NCBI RefSeq assembly: GCF_000426285.1
Contig: NZ_AUFB01000022.1
Span: forward strand, 23,067-87,066
Length of the DNA stretch: 64,000 nucleotides
Reading direction: 5' to 3'
DNA from: Rhizobium leucaenae USDA 9039
GTDB taxonomy: Bacteria; Pseudomonadota; Alphaproteobacteria; Rhizobiales; Rhizobiaceae
The notes beneath the pieces are model-generated. The model did not search any database and was not told the origin of the DNA. It saw only the letters and a program-made list of their open reading frames with translations. Below, piece after piece: positions 9,320 to 16,636 of this stretch. How positions within the stretch are numbered: position 1 is the stretch's first letter; each line of letters begins with the position of its first letter. Both the position numbers and the translations under genes were made by a program.

Positions 9320-10516
9320 CTACCGGGTGCCGTCCGCGGCAGCCTCCGTATTCGAGGCGAATGTGTCGGCTTGGGCGAACGTGCCTGCTTCAGCCAGCAC
9401 GGTCGCCTTCGTGTCGATGGTCGGCTCGACGGACATGCCGGCCCTGAGCAGTCCGCCGGACTCGTGATTGTCGATGGCGATCCTCACTGGGATACGTTGC
9501 ACGATCTTGGTGAAATTGCCTGTTGCATTGTCGGGCGGCAGCAGCGCAAACTCAAGGCCGCTCGCCGGTGACAGGCTGTCGACGTGCCCCTTCAGTTGGA
9601 CGCCCGGGAGGCCGTCGACGGTGACGCGCACCGGCTGACCGTCGCGCACATGAGCGAGCTGCGTCTCTTTGAAGTTGGCGACGACGTAGATGGCATCCAT
9701 CGGCACCACAGCCATCAGTTGCGTGCCTGATCCCACATACTCCCCGATCCTAAGCGTCCGCGCGCCGACCTTGCCGTCGACAGGGGCCGTGATCGTAGCG
9801 TAGGAAAGGTTCAGCCGGGCCTGCTCCGCAGCCGCCTCGGCACGGTCCTTCTGGGCCACGGCATTGTCGCGCTCGGTGGCGAGCACGTTGATCTTGGCCT
9901 GCGCGGCAGCCACGGAAGCTTCGTCGCGCTGCAGGCCGGCGACGAGCTGGTCGGCTTTGGCGCGGCTCGCTTGGGCTTCCTGGGCAGTGCCGGTGCCGCT
10001 CTTTGCCAGCGCCGCATATCGATCGGCGTCGGCGCTGGCGAACGTCAGCGAGGCCTGCGTTGCGGCGACCGTCGCCTTTGCCTGCTCGATTAGCGAATGC
10101 TGGAGCGCAATCTGTGCGTCGAGATTACGGACGGCCGCCTCCGCGGCCTTGACCTCGGCATCTACCTGGACAAGTGCGGCGCGGAAGTCGCGGTCGTCGA
10201 TGCGGGCGAGAACCTGCCCTGCCTCGACCGTTTGGTTGTCATGCACCAGCACGGCGGCGATGTAACCCGAAATCTTTGGGGCCACAGTCGTGTAGTCGGC
10301 CTTCAAATAGGCGTCGTCAGTCGACTCCAGGTACTGGCCCGTGGTCCAGTACCCGTAACCCCAATAACCGCCCGCAGCGGTGCCGGCAAGAAGCGCCAGC
10401 GCGAGTACCATACGCTTGATACCGCGCCGCCTGGATACCGACGCACCGATACCACTGGGAGCAACCTCCTCGCGATCCGGCAGCGAGGTGGGCTGTTTGA
10501 CCGAAGGGCTGATCAT
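9320..10516 (-). CDS. emrA: HlyD-family membrane-fusion protein (EmrA-like)
   Basis: A 398-residue periplasmic adaptor. One N-terminal membrane anchor lies at about residues 35-55 (MVLALALLAGTAAGG). It is followed by the lipoyl/barrel-sandwich half motif (STDDAYLKADYTTVAPKISG, TVEAGQVLARID), a long alpha-helical hairpin rich in Ala and Gln (about residues 125-225), and the second lipoyl half with ATITAPVDGKVG. STDDAYV/L is characteristic of the EmrA branch. I chose ATG 10,516 because a ribosome binding site (AGGAGCCAG) precedes it and because the longer frame to 10,711 would overlap the bfd-like gene. It bridges the EmrB-like transporter to an outer-membrane channel. Confidence 0.88.
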   Translation of the reverse strand: MISPSVKQPTSLPDREEVAPSGIGASVSRRRGIKRMVLALALLAGTAAGGYWGYGYWTTGQYLESTDDAYLKADYTTVAPKISGYIAAVLVHDNQTVEAGQVLARIDDRDFRAALVQVDAEVKAAEAAVRNLDAQIALQHSLIEQAKATVAATQASLTFASADADRYAALAKSGTGTAQEAQASRAKADQLVAGLQRDEASVAAAQAKINVLATERDNAVAQKDRAEAAAEQARLNLSYATITAPVDGKVGARTLRIGEYVGSGTQLMAVVPMDAIYVVANFKETQLAHVRDGQPVRVTVDGLPGVQLKGHVDSLSPASGLEFALLPPDNATGNFTKIVQRIPVRIAIDNHESGGLLRAGMSVEPTIDTKATVLAEAGTFAQADTFASNTEAAADGTR

Positions 10517-10529
10517 TGTTCTGGCTCCT

Positions 10530-10608
10530 GTTTGTGATGAGGGGGGATCGCCGGCCGATGGGAGGAGCGGTCGGCGATCAGGCTCTCGCTTGGGGAGACG
10601 GCGCGAGC
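10530..10608. repeat. Dispersed intergenic repeat, copy A
   Basis: This stretch, between the bfd-like gene and emrA, closely resembles 18,355-18,434. The best-conserved core (10,571-10,608) reads TCGGCGATC, then GGCTCT, GCTTGG and CGGCGCGAGCC, with only a few substitutions and a small indel between copies. The match weakens towards 10,530. On the minus strand it forms the leader of emrA. The copy at 18,355 lies upstream of the substrate-binding-protein gene. Confidence 0.5.
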
Positions 10609-10824
10609 CTATGATTGGATTGACTGCACACAGCCGTTGCAGGATGTCGCACACGCTCCATCGAGCGCCTCGTCCATGAGGCGGCGGATCGTGCGTATGC
10701 AACGGCCGCACTTGGGGCTGCAGCCGAGACGGCCATAGACCTGACTAATCGAGCGCGTCCGCTCCGCCTCGATGACGGAGCGGACATCCTCATCGCTTAA
10801 CACATTGCATGAACAGATGATCAT
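10609..10824 (-). CDS. bfd: Bacterioferritin-associated ferredoxin-like protein
   Basis: A 71-residue protein starting MIICSCNVLSDEDV, the hallmark N-terminus of Bfd-type [2Fe-2S] proteins. Four cysteines fit the cluster pattern: CSC near the start and CSPKCGRC about 30 residues later. An extra cysteine-containing tail (CATSCNGC) extends beyond the usual end. Bfd reduces the iron core of bacterioferritin to release Fe2+. The ATG at 10,824 has GGAGAA about 10 bases upstream. No bacterioferritin gene is visible nearby, so the partner is elsewhere or the protein serves another redox role. It sits between the efflux pair and a metallo-hydrolase, all on the minus strand. Confidence 0.85.
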   Translation of the reverse strand: MIICSCNVLSDEDVRSVIEAERTRSISQVYGRLGCSPKCGRCIRTIRRLMDEALDGACATSCNGCVQSIQS

Positions 10825-10885
10825 GGCGCGATGGTTCTCCACGGCGATCGTATCGCGGCTCGTACGGCCCTAACCCAACGAGCTG

Positions 10886-11800
10886 TCAGTAGTCCCACCA
10901 GGCCGGTACCCAACGGAAGAGGTTGCCGACTGCTGCCACGCGGCCGACCGACGGGAATGGCATGTGCGTGGACACTAGCCACGCGCCGGTCTCCGCCAGC
11001 TCCCGCATCAGACGGAGCCGAACGCGGGTCGCCTCCTCGGGATCGTGTTCGAAACCGTTGTGCCATTCGGGGTGGTCGAACGAGACCGGGAAAATCGCGT
11101 CGCCGGCGAACATCAGCCGGTCACCGCCGGACATCATGCGGACCACGCTGTGCCCGGGGGTGTGGCCTCCGGTGCGTTGGACGACCACGCCCGGCGCCAC
11201 CTCGTACTCAGTCTCGAAGGGCCGCAGCTGGCCGTGGTACTCGTTTAGGAAGTGCTTGGCAGCCCGGCGAGCCACGTCCGAGAGCACCGGGCCCATGGCA
11301 GTGCGCGAGAAATCGGGCGACTCCCAGAACTTGGCCTCGGCGGCTGCCACATGAATCCGCAGGTCCGGGAGCATCCGTTCCTTCACTCCGTCGACGAGCA
11401 GCCCGCCGACGTGATCAAAGTGCATGTGGGTCAACACCACGTCGGTGACGGACGCGAGATCGACGCCGGCGGCCGCCAGTCGATGTCCAAACTGCCCGGC
11501 CCGCGGGAAGTCCGGGACCTCCCCTCCTATCCCGCTGTCGATGAGGATGGTTTGGCCGCCGCTGCGCACCACGACCGCGTTCAGTGCCCAATCGAACGCG
11601 TCCCGCGACAGGAACATGTCGTCCAGCCAAGCCCCCCGGACGGCCGGGTCGGCGTTGGTGGCCATTGACTCGGCTGGCGGCGTTACCACGCCATCGCTAA
11701 TCACCAACACGTCGATGTCGCCGACCCGCACGGCATAGCGCGACGGAACGAGCTCGTCGGGTCCCTTCCGAATGCCTTCCATTTTCGTGATCACATTCAT
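10886..11800 (-). CDS. Metallo-beta-lactamase-fold hydrolase
   Basis: A 304-residue MBL-fold enzyme. The metal-binding motif HxHxDH is present (LTHMHFDHVGG), along with the later ligands His (GHTPGHS), Asp (FAGDAIFP) and a distal His (STHMPFPSVG). The layout, a strand with ILIDSGIGG before the motif and a cytosolic-looking N-terminus, resembles the AHL lactonase/methyl-parathion-hydrolase-like branch. The substrate cannot be assigned: lactone quenching is a guess. The start at 11,800 follows AAAGGAACACTGACA; an in-frame ATG at 11,821 is the alternative. It is 61 bases upstream of the bfd-like gene on the same strand. Confidence 0.85.
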   Translation of the reverse strand: MNVITKMEGIRKGPDELVPSRYAVRVGDIDVLVISDGVVTPPAESMATNADPAVRGAWLDDMFLSRDAFDWALNAVVVRSGGQTILIDSGIGGEVPDFPRAGQFGHRLAAAGVDLASVTDVVLTHMHFDHVGGLLVDGVKERMLPDLRIHVAAAEAKFWESPDFSRTAMGPVLSDVARRAAKHFLNEYHGQLRPFETEYEVAPGVVVQRTGGHTPGHSVVRMMSGGDRLMFAGDAIFPVSFDHPEWHNGFEHDPEEATRVRLRLMRELAETGAWLVSTHMPFPSVGRVAAVGNLFRWVPAWWDY

Positions 11801-12347
11801 TGTCAGTGTTCCTTTCGTCATCTTGCTGTTGATGGGTTTGTCCTAAGCGCGCCAGGTTGGCGGATGGTGGGGCCGGCCGGTGACGGAGCTTTACGGCGAG
11901 CTTCTCCTGTCGATCGCCTTTACCACGGCCATATCGGCCGCCTCCCCCGCAGGCCAAGGGGATTGGCACGTGCCTCCAATGACGGCCATCCGGCATCTGA
12001 GGAGATTGCGCTGCGGCGGCCGGCGCGACCATCAAACGGAAGTATCGGCCAGGCAATGCGAAGGTGCATGGCAGACCGGTTGCAAGCACGGGTGATCTCC
12101 CGCAAACGTCGGAAGATGCCACTTCGAGCAGGGTCGATCGGGCAAATGTGGAACACGGCGTGCAGCACCGACAGACAGCCCAGCACGATGAGTGATGGCG
12201 CTATAGCAACGGACGCCTCACGCTAGCAGGCGCCCTAAACTTTAGCATCGACAGACAGGTACCTGCGTAGAATAGGCTGGCGCACCGGATTGCCCCATTC
12301 TCCGCGTACCGGCCACTTCCGTGGTACGGCTGAAGAAGGAGATGAAG
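11801..12347. other. Intergenic region, no convincing gene
   Basis: Several overlapping frames of 60-140 codons exist on both strands (for example 11,864-12,226 plus and 11,697-12,122 minus). All are Arg/Pro-rich with no domain, which is typical of chance frames in GC-rich DNA. A 10-bp palindrome (CAGGTACCTG) lies at 12,256-12,265, upstream of the SPW gene. I cannot tell whether it is functional. Confidence 0.4.
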
Positions 12348-12704
12348 ATGAGAAGTGATGTGCCAAGCAAAGGGTTGGAATGGACCAACCTTATCCTCGG
12401 CGCAGGCTTGGCCTGCGGTGCAATCATGTTCGTCGGGCTGCCTACCGCGGCTTGGAGCGCCGGGATCGTGGGCGCACTGATTGTGTGCAGCTCTGCCGTG
12501 GCCCTCTATCGCTACGGGGATTGGGCGGAATGGTCCAACCTCACCTTAGGATGCTGGGCGTTGGTAGCCCCATTTCTGCTCGGCTTCGGATCGGCACAGG
12601 GTCCGATGTGGACGCATGTCTTGATCGGGATTTGCGTAGCGACGTTCGCTGCCTTACAGCTTGCGGCAAGTCGCAGGGCACGAGCGCCTTCGAACACCAA
12701 TTAG
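12348..12704 (+). CDS. SPW-repeat membrane protein
   Basis: A 118-residue integral membrane protein with four hydrophobic helices and two copies of the SPW-type repeat. The first is LEWTNLILGAGLACG and the second is AEWSNLTLGCWALVAPFLLGF, each a Trp/Asn/Leu motif at the start of a helix pair. Members of this family (PF03779-like) are common in rhizobia and actinobacteria; their role is not established. I chose ATG 12,348 because GAAGGAG lies 8 bases upstream; an ATG two codons earlier and a GTG at 12,321 are also in frame. It stands alone, divergent from the MBL-fold gene. Confidence 0.8.
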   Translation: MRSDVPSKGLEWTNLILGAGLACGAIMFVGLPTAAWSAGIVGALIVCSSAVALYRYGDWAEWSNLTLGCWALVAPFLLGFGSAQGPMWTHVLIGICVATFAALQLAASRRARAPSNTN

Positions 12705-12796
12705 CATCGATTGCCGGAGGGCGTCGCGGCGCAGTTCAAGAACAGGAAGCTATCGACTTGCTCCTGCGCCTCGGCGCCTCAACTGCTGGCGCCGCT

Positions 12797-12955
12797 CACG
12801 CGATCGATCTGAACGCGGTGATCCGCGACCTGGGTGACAGACTCGCATCGAGCAGCGTAAAGCTGGATCTCAACCTCGATCCCTGTCTTCCTTCACCAAC
12901 ACCGCCGCGACAGTAAGCGCCTCAGCGGGCGCCTTCAGAGGTTGATCCGGGGATC
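12797..12955 (+). pseudogene. Collapsed fragment of the PAS histidine kinase gene
   Basis: The stretch 12,799-12,894 matches 5929-6024 within the histidine kinase gene at high identity, apart from an in-frame 12-base deletion (RDVCDLLGDR becomes RDLGDR). It then jumps directly to sequence matching 6380-6439, the kinase's last codons, its stop codon and the downstream flank, where the dppB-like gene ends convergently. About 350 bp of kinase sequence is missing between the two blocks. The reading frame stays open through the block to a stop at 12,914-12,916. It cannot encode a kinase. It is a duplication or recombination scar. Confidence 0.85.
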
Positions 12956-13924
12956 GGCCATCGACTGCGCGATCTCGATGAGCGTGTTGACCAGGATGTA
13001 CAAGATTCCGAAGATGATGGCGACGCCCAGGACTGCCGGCAGATCGGCGCTGGCAAAGGCCTGGACCGCGTAAAGACCCAGACCGGGCCATCCGAAAACG
13101 CGCTCGACAACAAGCAAATTGCCGAAGAGAAGGCGGACCTGCAGGCTTAGCATGGACAGTGGGGCCGTGGCGGCATTGCGCAAACCGTGGCGCAACAGCA
13201 CCTTTGTCTCGCTGAGGCCTTTGCCGCGTGCGGTCCGAACATATGCCTGACTCATAACGTCGTGAAGTGCACCGTTCAGGCTTCGCCCAACCGCGACTCC
13301 GATCGGCAACGCCAGTGCAAGCGCCGGCAAGATCATGTGCAGCAGCGCATCGGCGCTGACTTCGGGCCTGCCGACGAGTAGTCCATCGATGACGTTGAGT
13401 CCCGTAGGGCCTGCGAAATCGCGGTAGGCAAGCCGACCTGCTCCGGGAAGCCAATGGAGTCGGAACCAGAAAAAATAGGCCAGAAGCAAGGCCGAGAGAA
13501 AGATCGGCGTGGAACCTACCCCCACCATTGCGAGCCTTATGCCGCCTGATCCAGGAATCAGGAACTGAAGCGCAGCCATGACGCCGGCGAGCGCCACTCC
13601 CAAAATGATCGACGCCAGGCCGAGTTCAAGCGTGGCAGGAAGATATTGCCTTATGTCGTCAGCCACCGGCCGCCGGGTCCTTACCGACGTCCCTAGATCC
13701 GCATGTACGAGGCGGAAGAGAAAGCGCCCGTACTGAACGACAACCGGATCGTCCAGTCCGAGCTGCTCGCGCCTCGCTTCGACCGTTTCCGGAGGAGCGT
13801 TCGGTCCGGCAATGGCCCGCGCTGGATCGGCGGGGATAATGCTTTGGAGGCCGAAAACGATGAAGCTCATGACCAGGACAACCACGACGGCGCCCACGAT
13901 ACTTTTGATGAGATATGCCAGCAT
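12935..13924 (-). CDS. Dpp/Opp-type ABC transporter permease (DppB-like)
   Basis: A 329-residue inner-membrane permease with six predicted helices. It starts MLAYLIKSIVGAVVVVLVMSFIVFGLQ, the typical first helix of the family, and has the EAA-type loop near residues 220-240 (YVRTARGKGLSETKVLLRHGLRNA), which contacts the ATPase. It ends IAQSMADPRINL. The start codon abuts the stop of the upstream permease gene. With the DppC-like partner it forms the membrane channel of a peptide/nickel/opine-type importer. Its last 15 bases are duplicated as a fossil near 6420. Confidence 0.9.
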   Translation of the reverse strand: MLAYLIKSIVGAVVVVLVMSFIVFGLQSIIPADPARAIAGPNAPPETVEARREQLGLDDPVVVQYGRFLFRLVHADLGTSVRTRRPVADDIRQYLPATLELGLASIILGVALAGVMAALQFLIPGSGGIRLAMVGVGSTPIFLSALLLAYFFWFRLHWLPGAGRLAYRDFAGPTGLNVIDGLLVGRPEVSADALLHMILPALALALPIGVAVGRSLNGALHDVMSQAYVRTARGKGLSETKVLLRHGLRNAATAPLSMLSLQVRLLFGNLLVVERVFGWPGLGLYAVQAFASADLPAVLGVAIIFGILYILVNTLIEIAQSMADPRINL

Positions 13925-14788
13925 CTACGCCCCCCTCAGCGCGGCGCGAATGCCGTCGCCTGCAAGGTTGGCGAGGAGGCAGAGGAGAAAAATGATTGCG
14001 GCCGGCAGGATCGGGAGCCACCAATGGACGGTGAGACTGTCGAGGGTGCGCGATGTCATCGCTCCAAGTTCAGGCGCGGGTGCAGGCAATCCAAGGCCAA
14101 GAAACGACATCAGCGACATCGTCATGATGACGTTGGCGACATCGAGTGACGCCCCGATGAGCAAGGCCGGGACCACTCCCGGCAACAAGTAGCGCAACAG
14201 CAGGCGCGAACCGTGGACGCCGGCGATACGCGCCGCCTCGACGTGAGGACGCACAATGAGACGACGAATTTCGTCGCGCGCGATACGCGCGTACCAGGGC
14301 CACCAGGTAATGGCTAGCGCGATCATCGTGTTGACGAGCCCGGGGCCAAGCGAAGCCACGACAGCGAGCGCAATGATTGTCCCTGGAAGGACTATGAACA
14401 AGTCGATGATCCGGTCGATGACCAGATCGACCTTGTCGCCCATCAGGCCCGAAATCAGTCCGACCAGCGAGCCGACAGTGAGACTGAAACCGATAACGGC
14501 CAATCCTGGCAGCCACGTATAGTGAACGCCGAGGATCACGCGCGAGAACAGGTCGCGGCCGATCTCGTCGGTGCCGAACCAATGTTCGGCCGAAGGCGGC
14601 AGGTAAGCCCTGGCGACGCGCAGTTGTGGGTCGAACGGCGTGATCCAGGGCGCCACCACGGCAACGACGGTGACGACAGGCATGCCGACAATGCCGACGC
14701 TTTCAAGCCAACCCGCACGCCGGAAGAAATCGCGCCAGTTGAACCGAGGCCGTGCGGGCAGCGTGTCCGGTATTGGCCTGTCGGTCAT
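13925..14788 (-). CDS. Dpp/Opp-type ABC transporter permease (DppC-like)
   Basis: A 287-residue permease. The N-terminal cytoplasmic arm and first helix (VGIVGMPVVTVVAVVAPWITPFDPQ) precede the family motif HWFGTDEIGRDLFSRVILG, which is diagnostic for DppC/OppC proteins. The EAA loop is at about residues 185-205 (ARIARDEIRRLIVRPHVEAARIAG). Its ATG overlaps the stop codon of the upstream ATPase gene by 4 bases, indicating translational coupling. It pairs with the DppB-like protein encoded immediately downstream. Confidence 0.9.
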   Translation of the reverse strand: MTDRPIPDTLPARPRFNWRDFFRRAGWLESVGIVGMPVVTVVAVVAPWITPFDPQLRVARAYLPPSAEHWFGTDEIGRDLFSRVILGVHYTWLPGLAVIGFSLTVGSLVGLISGLMGDKVDLVIDRIIDLFIVLPGTIIALAVVASLGPGLVNTMIALAITWWPWYARIARDEIRRLIVRPHVEAARIAGVHGSRLLLRYLLPGVVPALLIGASLDVANVIMTMSLMSFLGLGLPAPAPELGAMTSRTLDSLTVHWWLPILPAAIIFLLCLLANLAGDGIRAALRGA

Positions 14789-16587
14789 CGCCCGCCTCCC
14801 GTCCGCAGATTCGGCATCGCTGCAATGAGAGATCGAGTGTAGGCGGACTGTGGTGCCGCGATGATGGCATCTGGATCGGCAATCTCAACCAACTCGCCGT
14901 CCTTCAGCACCGCGACACGGTCGGCGATGATCCTGGCGGCCGCAAGATCGTGGGTCACGAATAGCATCGCCATGTCGAGCTGCCGCCGAAGGTCGCTAAG
15001 AAGGTTCAAGGTGGTGGCCGCCAGCGACACGTCCATGGCGCTAATCGGCTCATCGCAGAGCAGAAGCCTTGGGGGGACAATGACCGCGCGAGCCAAAACC
15101 GCGCGCTGGCACTGCCCGACCGAAATCTCGGCCGGCAGTGCGTCCATCAGAACCGGATCGAGGCCGACCAGCTTTATTGCCTCTCCCACGCGACGACGGC
15201 CGTAGTCACTGTCCAGCGAAACGGCCCGCAGGCGCTCGCCGATCTGCTCGCCGATCGTGAGCCACGGCGTCAGCGCCGCCACGGGGTCTTGAAACACGAC
15301 TTGCGGGGGAAGCTTGTCGAAGCGTGTAACAGTGCCGCTCTCGGGTACCACTAGTCCGGCAGCAATCCTCAGGAGGGTAGACTTGCCGGCGCCACTCTCA
15401 CCCACCAGGGCGACGCACTCGCCAAGCTTGATCGAGAGGTTAACCGATCTGAGAACGGGCTGGGGTTGACGCCGTCCCCAAAACGATCGGATGCCTGTCC
15501 GATATGTTTTTCCGACGTTGGAAAGCTTCAAGGCGGCGGTTTCCTGAATGGCCTGGGCCGGCCATGGCTTCGCATCAGCGCGCCGCACTGAGAGAAATGG
15601 AGTTTGTTCGTGGTGAAGGCAAGCAACTGCGCCACCGTGGACCAAAGCGGGCTCCAGCGGTGGGCGGATTGCCGTGCAATCTGGCTGCGCGATCGGGCAA
15701 CGTGTCGCGTAGGCGCAGGCGTTCTCAACATTTATGAAGCGCGTGCGCTCGGATGGGAGCGTGGGCAGCGGGCGCCGTCGATCAGAGTCCAGATCGAATC
15801 GAGCGGCGAGCAGGCCGGCAGAATAGGGGTGCGTGGCATTTCGGGCCACTTCCTGCATGCGGCCCATTTCAACGATGCGTCCGGCGTAGAGAACCAGAAC
15901 GCGGTCGGCCAGTGAGGCGGCAACACTGAGATCGTGCGTAACGAACAGAATTGCCGCCTGCTGATCTCGGGCGAAATTGCGCAGCAGGTCGAGGATCTGC
16001 TCCTGCATGGTGACATCGAGCGCGGTGGTCGGTTCATCGGCGATGAGCAGCTTCGGTCTTGCCATCATCGCCATGGCTATAAGCACCCGCTGGCGCTGCC
16101 CCCCCGACAGGCGATGCGGAAGCGCATCGGCAATGCGGTCCGGGTCAGGCAGGCCGGTTCGGCTGAGCCAGTCTTCGATCGATCCCTCGCATCCTCCGTT
16201 GGATTCTCGCATCTGGTGGCGGATCGTCATCGTGGGGTTGAGCGCGCCCATCGGATCTTGCGATATGGCGCGCACGAGGTGGCGGCGAGCCGACTGCCAG
16301 GTGCGCCTTCGCGCGCCGACCAGCTCGATCCCCACTAGCCGGATCGAGCCCGCAATCTGCGGCAGGTGTTCCCGCGGCAGGAGCCCCTGAAGCGTCAGCC
16401 CGATGCTTGTCTTGCCGGAACCGCTTTCACCGACCAACGCGATGATCTCGCCCGGAAACATCTCGAAACTGATGTCATCGAGGACGCGGGAAGGGCGGCC
16501 TTCGCGGCTGAGGATGACTGAGAGGTCCTTAACAGCGAGGACGGACTCGGTCACGGGTTCGGACGTTCGGTGCGAAAGGTTGACCAT
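14785..16587 (-). CDS. Dpp/Opp-type ABC ATPase, two nucleotide-binding domains fused
   Basis: A 600-residue fusion of DppD-like and DppF-like ATPases. The first domain has Walker A GESGSGKTS, signature LSGGQRQRV, Walker B LLIADEP and an oligopeptide-type C-terminal cysteine cluster (CAYATRCPIAQPDC) of the sort that binds an Fe-S cluster in related proteins. The second has Walker A GESGAGKST and Walker B LLLCDEP. Its signature is altered to ISVGQCQRA, where Gly usually follows Ser, so the two sites may be unequal. I chose ATG 16,587; the frame is open to 16,701 but that would overlap the substrate-binding-protein gene. It powers the importer formed with the two downstream permeases. Confidence 0.88.
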   Translation of the reverse strand: MVNLSHRTSEPVTESVLAVKDLSVILSREGRPSRVLDDISFEMFPGEIIALVGESGSGKTSIGLTLQGLLPREHLPQIAGSIRLVGIELVGARRRTWQSARRHLVRAISQDPMGALNPTMTIRHQMRESNGGCEGSIEDWLSRTGLPDPDRIADALPHRLSGGQRQRVLIAMAMMARPKLLIADEPTTALDVTMQEQILDLLRNFARDQQAAILFVTHDLSVAASLADRVLVLYAGRIVEMGRMQEVARNATHPYSAGLLAARFDLDSDRRRPLPTLPSERTRFINVENACAYATRCPIAQPDCTAIRPPLEPALVHGGAVACLHHEQTPFLSVRRADAKPWPAQAIQETAALKLSNVGKTYRTGIRSFWGRRQPQPVLRSVNLSIKLGECVALVGESGAGKSTLLRIAAGLVVPESGTVTRFDKLPPQVVFQDPVAALTPWLTIGEQIGERLRAVSLDSDYGRRRVGEAIKLVGLDPVLMDALPAEISVGQCQRAVLARAVIVPPRLLLCDEPISAMDVSLAATTLNLLSDLRRQLDMAMLFVTHDLAAARIIADRVAVLKDGELVEIADPDAIIAAPQSAYTRSLIAAMPNLRTGGGR

Positions 16588-16636
16588 TTGTGATACGAGC
16601 CTGGCCTGCTGCTGGAATGAACCGGTGGGCCGGAGT

